Assembly (NCBI GenBank): GCA_937968035.1
Contig: CALBTS010000419.1
Location: forward strand, 1-5,226
From: an uncultured Methanomethylovorans sp.
GTDB taxonomy: Archaea > Halobacteriota > Methanosarcinia > Methanosarcinales > Methanosarcinaceae
Length of the DNA stretch: 5,226 nt
Direction of reading: 5' to 3'
Numbering within the stretch: the first letter of the stretch is position 1; the number at the start of each line of letters is the position of its first letter. The notes below the pieces were generated by a model. It was given only the letters and a program-made list of their open reading frames with translations. It did not search any database and was not told the origin of the DNA. The position numbers and the translations under genes were made by a program. Positions 1-5,226 of this stretch are shown here, in pieces.

Positions 1-1681
1 AGGGTGCCAATGTCCTTAAGCCCCTGGAAGTCAGCAAATGTTGCTGTACTTTTCTTACAATGCTTTTTTCCTTCGTGCGATCAAGCATGCAATGAGGTAG
101 TGACACCGCCAATATCTGATTTGGTCTTAACGATCCATCCTTGTGTTCCATTCCACGTGCATCATATCCTATACAGTCATAAAGACAATCCTGTTCTTCG
201 TTCCAGAAGGCCTGTTCAAATTTTCGGCGGACCTTTTCAGCCTTTTCTTCAAACCCTGTATTGTCTGCTCCAAGCTTTGCAGCCATCTTTGAGGCAATGA
301 TCAGGGCATTGTACCACAATGCATTGATCTCACATGCTTTGCCTTTGCGGGGTGTGATCTCTGCATCGCCCACTTTGGCATCCATCCATGTCAGTTGTCC
401 ATCATGACATAGCAGGTTATCGGTATCCACTTTGATACCAAACTTTGTTCCTTTGGAATAGTTATGAATGATCTCATTCACCGTATTCCACATTTTTTCG
501 ATAGTTTGCATGTCATTGGTATATTCCAGATACTTCCATACAGCATTGATGAACCAGAGAGAAGCATCCACAGTGTTATATGCATAACTATCGGTACTAT
601 GGTCAGGGAATCTGTTAGGTATGAGCCCTTCTCTGCAATTCTCTGCAAAAGTGGACAGTATATTTGCAGCTATTTCATATCTGCCAGTTACAAGCGTAAG
701 GCCTGGTAATGAGATCATGGTATCTCTTCCCCAGTCGGCGAACCATGGATAGCCTGCAATGACAGAATGCTTCCCAGTTGAATGGCGCATGACAACAAAA
801 GCATCTGCTGATACAGCCAGTTTTGAGGGAAATGCTTCCATAAGACCCGATCTTTGGCAGATCATGGAAATACGTTCCTTTTCAGCTTCATACGCCTTGC
901 GTACGGAAGCGGAAGAGACATCAGTTATCTTTTCAGTGGAAGCAACTATAAATATCTCATTTTTCCCCTGTGAGAGCTCCATTTGAAAGTAGCCGGGATG
1001 AAAACAGTCCTCATGGAAATCATAACCCCTTTCCATTTCAAGAGGATATTCAAAATTATAGTACCAATCACCTGAGGGGGTGTAAGAGGAATTTGAGAGA
1101 AGATGCAGTTCGACCTTGCTTTCTTCTGCAGGATTGATATGCATCATGGTCCCATTTACTGACGGTTCCTGCGAGATCCCGGCATTGCTTCGTGCCAGTT
1201 TATGGAAATCCCGCATGCTGGCAAGGGGATGTATACGCATCGTACAGTTCTTTTTCTCAGGCGGCACATGAATATCGTATCTGACAAGAACACTATTCTT
1301 TCCATGTTCCATGAACAATGTCTTAATTATCTGTATACCATCGATATCATATTTCCACGATGGCACAGGTCCTTCGGTGAATTCCTTGATGTATCTGAAA
1401 CCCTGAGGATGGACAACACCCGGATATCTGTGGCAGGCAAGTTCATGAGTGATGTTATTGGAATGGATCTCCTCATCAAGGGCCGACAAGAGCACCATTC
1501 TGTCGACGGGCGGCTCCATAGATGCCACAAGCAAGCCATGGTACTTTCTGGTGTTCATAAAAGACAGAGTAGAGGAGGCATATCCTCCCAATCCGTTGGT
1601 TATCAGCCATTCTTTCTGACAGAGTTCATCGATATTGTCCCTGTCGGCAGAGAAAATGGTCCCTTCATATCTTTCCATCAT
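1..1681 (-). CDS. Amylo-alpha-1,6-glucosidase (glycogen debranching enzyme, GDE family), 3' end cut off by window edge
   Basis: An uninterrupted frame gives 560 residues from the ATG at 1681 to the window edge, with no stop. The enzyme would hydrolyse alpha-1,6 branch points of glycogen in the cytoplasm. The N-terminal GDE_N-type beta-rich domain (about residues 20-270) opens with WLITNGLGGYASSTL and TRKYHGLLVA. The C-terminal (alpha/alpha)6 catalytic domain (GDE_C, from about 285) shows GYPWFADWGRDTMISLPG (310-327), NTVDASLWFINA (369-380), TWMDAKVGD (431-439), EINALWYNAL (451-460), LRPNQILAVSLP (518-529) and LTSRGLRTLAP (550-560). By family comparison Asp434 of TWMD is the probable catalytic acid; the partner Glu should lie in the missing C-terminus, which I estimate at about 100 residues. 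There is no 4-alpha-glucanotransferase domain, unlike eukaryotic debranching enzymes. Two tandem ATGs lie at 1681 and 1678; the first has the better Shine-Dalgarno spacing (5 bases). The gene overlaps the GH15 gene by 17 bases. Family assignment is firm; exact substrate is inferred. Confidence 0.95.
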   Translation of the reverse strand, partial: MMERYEGTIFSADRDNIDELCQKEWLITNGLGGYASSTLSFMNTRKYHGLLVASMEPPVDRMVLLSALDEEIHSNNITHELACHRYPGVVHPQGFRYIKEFTEGPVPSWKYDIDGIQIIKTLFMEHGKNSVLVRYDIHVPPEKKNCTMRIHPLASMRDFHKLARSNAGISQEPSVNGTMMHINPAEESKVELHLLSNSSYTPSGDWYYNFEYPLEMERGYDFHEDCFHPGYFQMELSQGKNEIFIVASTEKITDVSSASVRKAYEAEKERISMICQRSGLMEAFPSKLAVSADAFVVMRHSTGKHSVIAGYPWFADWGRDTMISLPGLTLVTGRYEIAANILSTFAENCREGLIPNRFPDHSTDSYAYNTVDASLWFINAVWKYLEYTNDMQTIEKMWNTVNEIIHNYSKGTKFGIKVDTDNLLCHDGQLTWMDAKVGDAEITPRKGKACEINALWYNALIIASKMAAKLGADNTGFEEKAEKVRRKFEQAFWNEEQDCLYDCIGYDARGMEHKDGSLRPNQILAVSLPHCMLDRTKEKSIVRKVQQHLLTSRGLRTLAP

Positions 1682-3635
1682 GTGTTTCCTCTGAGAAAGT
1701 TTCAAGGAGAAGTATGTTGTCTATCATCAGAGCACAACTCCAGCCTAAGGGTATAGCCCAGGCAGGGTAGCCCTTATGCTTATCCACCTGTTCAGGGAGC
1801 ATACCAGTGCTGGTGGTTCCCCTCAATGCCCATTTGATATAGTTCACAGCACCCTGTACAAGCTTTAAGACCTCTGTGTCCGTACCAGGTTCGTTGCGAA
1901 GTGAGTTTGCAAGGGTGAGCATTGCCTTGGATAACCACAAAGTGGTTACTATCCAGGGATTGCCTTCAATGTACCTGTCGTTCTCATATCTTTTTATTCC
2001 ATGATATCCGTTAACACTCACACTAAGCCTGTCCTCTATGGTCTTCAGCATCGACAGGATCATTTCTCTTTCTTCGGGATCAGTTGGCGAAAGCATATTG
2101 AAAGGAGTGAAAGTACCGATCATACTTGCATCCACCGTAGGGTCCAGTTTTCCATCAGCAAGGCATTTGGCAAAATATCCTTCTTTAAGCCACATCTTTT
2201 CAATGGTCTTGTTCTTTACAAGCTCGGCTCTTTCAAGCCACCGGGATGCAAGACCTGGTTCACTGTAAGCTCTTGCCATAAAGGCCGCGGCCTTCAGGCC
2301 GGCAAATATAGCAGCGGACGTATAAGCGAACGATCCGGCATATGATTCCCACAGGTCCAGGCAGGGGTCATGCAGCCCATCCGTTGTGCGCCTCATCAGA
2401 TACTCTGCACCCGTGAGCACCGTGATCCAGATATTCTCCAAGAACTCCGCTTTTTGCAGTCCTCTCAGTGTACTGTAGAAAGTGTACATAGCATGCAGTG
2501 TGGCACCTGTTTCGTCTATCTGGGTGGAATGGTCGAAATTTCCCCATGAAGGAGCCGTATTTCCATCAAGCCAGTATCGCTGGAACCATGAACCATCCGA
2601 AAGCTGGGTACGCCGGCACCAATGGAAGAACCTTTCGCAGTATTCGGGATAACCCGCATTGAGCAAAGCCACTGCCACTTCTGATACATCTCTGTTCCAG
2701 CAGTACCCATAACCTCCGCACATCTCAAAATCATGATCGAACTCAGGTGCTGCAACAAAAGAACCATGCTTAGGATCATTGAGAAGGTCGAGGGTGAGAA
2801 GGCAGCGGTTAAAAGCTTCTAACACCTGTTGTTTTGTTTCAGGCGTGTCATCCAGCAGAGACAGTTTTAGCAGATCCTTCTTTGAAAGCCAGTTGATCCA
2901 ATCCTGCCTGGAACTCTCAAGCATATTATTCACTGGCTCCTGAACGATCTCCAGCATCATCTTGTATAGCTGCGTTCTTTTCGGAGCAGCTCCTATAAAT
3001 ACTGTTATCTCCCTGGACTGGCCAGCCTTAAGCTTAAGGTCCCATCCTACGACCGTGTTCAGATAACCTATATCTTCCTTGTTGTTTTGCAGCTTGCCGT
3101 CTTCCATGTCATACCGGGCATTTGTCCACCAGATAGTATCCATTGCCTTGCCAACCTGCCACTGCTCAAAAGGAGGGGATGCCATTATACCGATATAGTT
3201 GTCTTGCCAGTACTGGGCAAGCAGACCCACGTCGGGATCGCAGAAAGCTGAGTTCTTCTTATGCATCTCCCCTACACAGAGATTGGAATAATAGAATAAT
3301 GTACCATTGATGTCTTTTTCTGTACTGATGGTATACTTGCGCACCATTACAGATGCTCTTTGATGTGCAAAATCCTGTATATTGATCTTTATACCAATTC
3401 CATGTACAAGCTCAGTGATGACCATATTGGTGTCTTCAAGATAATGCTGTGTGGAATACCACTCATGATTATTTGTCCACATTAGCTTGTTTTCGATCTG
3501 CAGGCAGACAAGCGATTCTTCCACATGCTGGGCGTAATCCCGGCGGGGATAAAAAAAGCCGAACAGTTCACCTTTCTTGCCCATAGTGACAAGGATTTTG
3601 TCATTACCCAGTATCACATTCGGTTGCCTGATCAC
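1665..3635 (-). CDS. Glycoside hydrolase family 15 protein, glucoamylase-type (glucan 1,4-alpha-glucosidase)
   Basis: Complete, 656 residues, GTG start and TGA stop. GH15 enzymes are inverting exo-hydrolases that release glucose from the non-reducing ends of alpha-glucans. The layout is the archaeal/bacterial two-domain type: a beta-sandwich N-terminal domain (about 1-250) and an (alpha/alpha)6 barrel (about 265-650). Barrel motifs visible are GGYGYCWNRDVSEVA (307-321), DGSWFQRYWLDG (347-358), STQIDETGATLHAMY (370-384), DLWESYAGSFAYTSAA (427-442; Glu430 is the probable general acid), EGNPWIVTTLWLSKA (557-571) and GMLPEQV (611-617; Glu615 is the probable general base). Both catalytic glutamates are present, so the enzyme looks active. 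No signal peptide or membrane segment is seen, which suggests a cytoplasmic enzyme. The GTG start is supported by GAGGAG five bases upstream and by the 4-base GTGA overlap with the V4R gene. Some archaeal GH15 members are trehalases, so glucoamylase specificity is likely but not proven. Confidence 0.93.
   Translation of the reverse strand: MIRQPNVILGNDKILVTMGKKGELFGFFYPRRDYAQHVEESLVCLQIENKLMWTNNHEWYSTQHYLEDTNMVITELVHGIGIKINIQDFAHQRASVMVRKYTISTEKDINGTLFYYSNLCVGEMHKKNSAFCDPDVGLLAQYWQDNYIGIMASPPFEQWQVGKAMDTIWWTNARYDMEDGKLQNNKEDIGYLNTVVGWDLKLKAGQSREITVFIGAAPKRTQLYKMMLEIVQEPVNNMLESSRQDWINWLSKKDLLKLSLLDDTPETKQQVLEAFNRCLLTLDLLNDPKHGSFVAAPEFDHDFEMCGGYGYCWNRDVSEVAVALLNAGYPEYCERFFHWCRRTQLSDGSWFQRYWLDGNTAPSWGNFDHSTQIDETGATLHAMYTFYSTLRGLQKAEFLENIWITVLTGAEYLMRRTTDGLHDPCLDLWESYAGSFAYTSAAIFAGLKAAAFMARAYSEPGLASRWLERAELVKNKTIEKMWLKEGYFAKCLADGKLDPTVDASMIGTFTPFNMLSPTDPEEREMILSMLKTIEDRLSVSVNGYHGIKRYENDRYIEGNPWIVTTLWLSKAMLTLANSLRNEPGTDTEVLKLVQGAVNYIKWALRGTTSTGMLPEQVDKHKGYPAWAIPLGWSCALMIDNILLLETFSEETHDGKI
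1687..1692 (-). promoter_or_regulatory. Ribosome binding site of the debranching enzyme gene
   Basis: AGAGGA lies five bases before the first of two tandem ATG codons (1681) and eight before the second (1678), inside the 3' end of the GH15 gene. The five-base spacing equals that of the other two visible starts, so the first ATG is preferred. Confidence 0.7.
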
Positions 3636-4441
3636 TGGATCTCCTCTTTCATTATATGTTCCGGTTTTACCCCATCAGGCGCAGGTGATACTACATGTTC
3701 GCACACTGCATTGCCCATACTCTTACAGCTGACCTCCCGCACCTGGAAAGTGTAGCCCATCATCTCGGTCATGTAGCCTGCAATGAATCCGCTCATGTAC
3801 CCGCATACAGGAAGATCACTGGGACCGTATGCATCTGCGATGAACGAGTCCCTTACCACGACCTTACCACTACAGGTTTCTTTATCAAAATCCATTTCCA
3901 GTTTTCCCCAGCCGGATGCAAGGAACAGTTCTCTCAGGACAGCCATACAATTCTTCATGTCCACTGGCATTATGTTCCGTACATACCTTGCAGCACCTCG
4001 TCCTCCTTTAAGGCCACTGAGCAGGAGAAGGCCGTCAGGCTGGATCACATTTTCTCTTATTATCTTTAGTATGTCCACAAAGGTCTTTGACCTTGTGATG
4101 AGAGCTCTTTCTCCCAGGAAATTCAATGGAAAATCCACCGAATGGATCATGCGGTTTCTGGATATGCCGGATTCAACATCAATTATCCCATCAATGGCCA
4201 GGAGCCTTTTATTGATCATATCTACTTGTGCTTCTTCCTTGATCTCGGTGAAAAGCACATACTTTCCCTGGCCATCAGGTTCTGTATTATCAAGGTAAGC
4301 AAATCTTATTTTCACCTCCATTTCACCGAGTGCTGAGTTAATATTTGCTTCTGCTCCCATATTGGCTTTATAGAGGATGCTGAACCATACCACAAGTGCC
4401 TTTTCATCACCCCTGGAAAACATGTACAGGTCTCTTACCAT
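3632..4441 (-). CDS. V4R-domain protein with probable ACT-like N-terminal region (putative small-molecule sensor)
   Basis: Complete, 269 residues, ATG start and TGA stop. The C-terminal part (about 190-252) matches the V4R (4-vinyl reductase) domain: SGKVVVRDSF, PVCGYMSGFIAGYMTEMMGY, then REVSCKSMGNAVCEH with the hallmark cysteine pair Cys239 and Cys247. The preceding segment (about 103-185; FPLNFLGERALI, LLLLSGLKGGRGAARY, LRELFLASGWGKLEM) fits the larger fold seen around V4R in COG1719-like archaeal proteins. Residues about 40-100 have the strand-helix-strand rhythm of an ACT-like regulatory domain (KIRFAYLDN, KYVLFTEIK, MINKRLLAIDGIIDVESG); this part is tentative. There is no signal peptide, membrane segment or obvious helix-turn-helix. 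V4R domains are known or predicted ligand-binding modules, also found in bacteriochlorophyll synthesis and in XylR/DmpR-type regulators. Its place between two glucan hydrolase genes, in 4-base overlap with the downstream one, suggests a role in controlling or assisting glucan breakdown, but that is inference. No ligand can be named. Confidence 0.88.
   Translation of the reverse strand: MVRDLYMFSRGDEKALVVWFSILYKANMGAEANINSALGEMEVKIRFAYLDNTEPDGQGKYVLFTEIKEEAQVDMINKRLLAIDGIIDVESGISRNRMIHSVDFPLNFLGERALITRSKTFVDILKIIRENVIQPDGLLLLSGLKGGRGAARYVRNIMPVDMKNCMAVLRELFLASGWGKLEMDFDKETCSGKVVVRDSFIADAYGPSDLPVCGYMSGFIAGYMTEMMGYTFQVREVSCKSMGNAVCEHVVSPAPDGVKPEHIMKEEIQ
3641..3646 (-). promoter_or_regulatory. 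Ribosome binding site that decides the GTG start of the GH15 gene
   Basis: GAGGAG lies five bases before the GTG at 3635, inside the last codons of the V4R gene. With the GTGA start/stop overlap it argues for GTG initiation here and for translational coupling to the V4R gene. Confidence 0.8.
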
Positions 4442-4446
4442 AGTGA

Positions 4447-4451
4447 ACCTC
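4447..4451 (-). promoter_or_regulatory. Ribosome binding site of the V4R gene
   Basis: GAGGT on the minus strand lies five bases before the ATG at 4441, within the 20-base gap after the GH57 stop codon. It matches the complement of an archaeal 16S rRNA 3' end and favours this start over the in-frame ATG six codons later. The gap is too short and purine-rich to hold a promoter or terminator. Confidence 0.8.
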
Positions 4452-4461
4452 TTTTTTCCTT

Positions 4462-5226
4462 TTATTCATCCAGTGCGTCCATAGCACTCAGTTTGCTGAA
4501 TACCATGGATTTAAAGTCCATAAGAGCTGCCATATAATTGATAGCGGCATCAAAGGGTGATGAATGGATGCTGAAATAGGAATGCACATCGCCGTCACCT
4601 AGCCATTTGGTACACATGTAGTAGAAATGGTCAGAAGTGAGCAGATGTTTCCAGATCCTGATAAGCTCTATGTCTCTGGTTCTGCGTACATAGGGCCCCA
4701 GCATCTTGACGTCTTCAAAGCACCTTCTTTGCATATCGTTCCCCAGCCATGCGCTGGTATCACGTTCGCTGTCCGCCCAGGAGATCGTGGAAAAATCCCC
4801 TACATCTATATCTGCTACAGGTTCGTATCTGCTGATCACTTCAGTTGGCGTCCTGAAGGTCAGCTTTTTGTCTATGACCTCAGCAGGTAATGCCTTTAGG
4901 AATCCGAATATGCCTGTTTCTTCCCATTGGTGCTCACCAAAGGTCTCATAGTCCATGAAGATGTTCAAAGTATTTCCAGGGGTAAGAGCAGCCCAGGTAG
5001 CCCATTTTTCCGCAGTGAGAGGATATTCCGGCCACCATCTTGAGGAGAAACGGTATCCTATGTCATCGCTTAGTTTATAGTTGCGCAGCAATACCTTGAT
5101 ATTCGAGTCCTTTGCCTTGTACACATAGTTGGGTGACCTGCTGCCAAGCAGGTGTTCTGTGCCTTCGGTAAGTATCGCCTTGTATCCCAGTTCCTCTACC
5201 GTTGCAGCCAGGCTGTTATTATAAAG
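4462..5226 (-). CDS. GH57 alpha-amylase, C-terminal part (5' end beyond window)
   Basis: The frame is open from the window edge at 5226 to the TAA at 4462-4464 and gives 254 residues. It begins inside the protein (LYNNSLAATVEELGYKAILT, then HLLGSRSPNYVYKAKD). The GH57 signature NIFMDYETFGEHQW follows; its Asp, at 4951-4953, corresponds to the family's catalytic acid/base. The catalytic nucleophile Glu lies in an earlier conserved region that is outside the window. Further on, ISWADSERDTSAWLGNDMQ and SDHFYYMCTKWLGDGDVHSY are typical of the alpha-helical C-terminal region of archaeal GH57 amylases. These are retaining enzymes that cut internal alpha-1,4 bonds of starch or glycogen. A GTG at 5122-5124 could open a shorter frame, but homologous sequence continues upstream, so it is not the start. 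This is the most upstream visible gene of the cluster, 20 bases before the V4R gene. Family call is firm; alpha-amylase rather than another GH57 activity is likely. Confidence 0.93.
   Translation of the reverse strand, partial: LYNNSLAATVEELGYKAILTEGTEHLLGSRSPNYVYKAKDSNIKVLLRNYKLSDDIGYRFSSRWWPEYPLTAEKWATWAALTPGNTLNIFMDYETFGEHQWEETGIFGFLKALPAEVIDKKLTFRTPTEVISRYEPVADIDVGDFSTISWADSERDTSAWLGNDMQRRCFEDVKMLGPYVRRTRDIELIRIWKHLLTSDHFYYMCTKWLGDGDVHSYFSIHSSPFDAAINYMAALMDFKSMVFSKLSAMDALDE

Noticed and set aside
1202..1756. A 184-codon plus-strand open frame across the GH15/debranching gene junction
   Set aside because: It is antisense to two strongly supported genes, resembles no protein family I know, and its composition fits a reverse-strand shadow.
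2516..2779. An 87-codon minus-strand frame inside the GH15 gene
   Set aside because: It is an alternative frame overlapping conserved GH15 motifs, with no family resemblance of its own.
3783..4298. A 171-codon plus-strand open frame, with overlapping 124- and 64-codon frames, opposite the V4R gene
   Set aside because: The minus-strand protein carries a recognisable domain and a Shine-Dalgarno site; the plus-strand translation is low-complexity, Ser/Pro-rich and without a recognisable motif.
4442..4461. T-rich run on the plus strand that could be a terminator, or a promoter for the V4R gene
   Set aside because: On the transcribed strand it reads as an A/G-rich stretch carrying the Shine-Dalgarno site; there is no U-tract in the transcript direction and no room for a TATA box and leader within the gap.
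5122..5124. GTG as a possible start of the GH57 gene
   Set aside because: Upstream in-frame codons to the window edge encode sequence typical of GH57 proteins (GYKAILTEG, LGSRSPNY), so this Val is internal.

Overview
The window holds four tightly packed genes, all on the minus strand, read from high to low coordinates: a GH57 alpha-amylase (3' part only), a V4R-domain protein, a GH15 glucoamylase-type hydrolase, and an amylo-alpha-1,6-glucosidase (glycogen debranching enzyme, lacking its 3' end). The only non-coding DNA is about 20 bases between the first two genes. The second and third genes overlap by 4 bases and the third and fourth by 17, so this looks like one transcription unit with translational coupling. 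The unit continues past both window edges.

The organism is most likely an archaeon, probably a methanogen of the Methanosarcinales type. This is an inference from the combination of an archaeal-style GH57 amylase, an archaeal-length GH15 enzyme, a stand-alone GDE and a COG1719-like V4R protein, together with moderate G+C. The three visible starts carry purine-rich Shine-Dalgarno sites (GAGGT, GAGGAG, AGAGGA), each five bases from the start codon, so leadered, SD-dependent translation is used throughout. No marker gene that would fix the taxon is present.

The three enzymes together form a complete hydrolytic route for an intracellular alpha-glucan such as glycogen. The GH57 amylase would cut internal alpha-1,4 bonds, the debranching enzyme would remove alpha-1,6 branches, and the GH15 enzyme would release glucose from chain ends. 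No signal peptide is visible at the N-terminus of the GH15 or GDE protein, which fits a cytoplasmic store; the GH57 N-terminus is outside the window.

The unexpected member is the V4R protein between the amylase and the glucoamylase. It has a probable ACT-like N-terminal region and a C-terminal V4R small-molecule-binding domain with the paired cysteines. It has no recognisable catalytic role in glucan breakdown, so a ligand-sensing or regulatory role for glycogen mobilisation is the main hypothesis of interest. I see no RNA genes, mobile elements, CRISPR arrays, long repeats or terminators.
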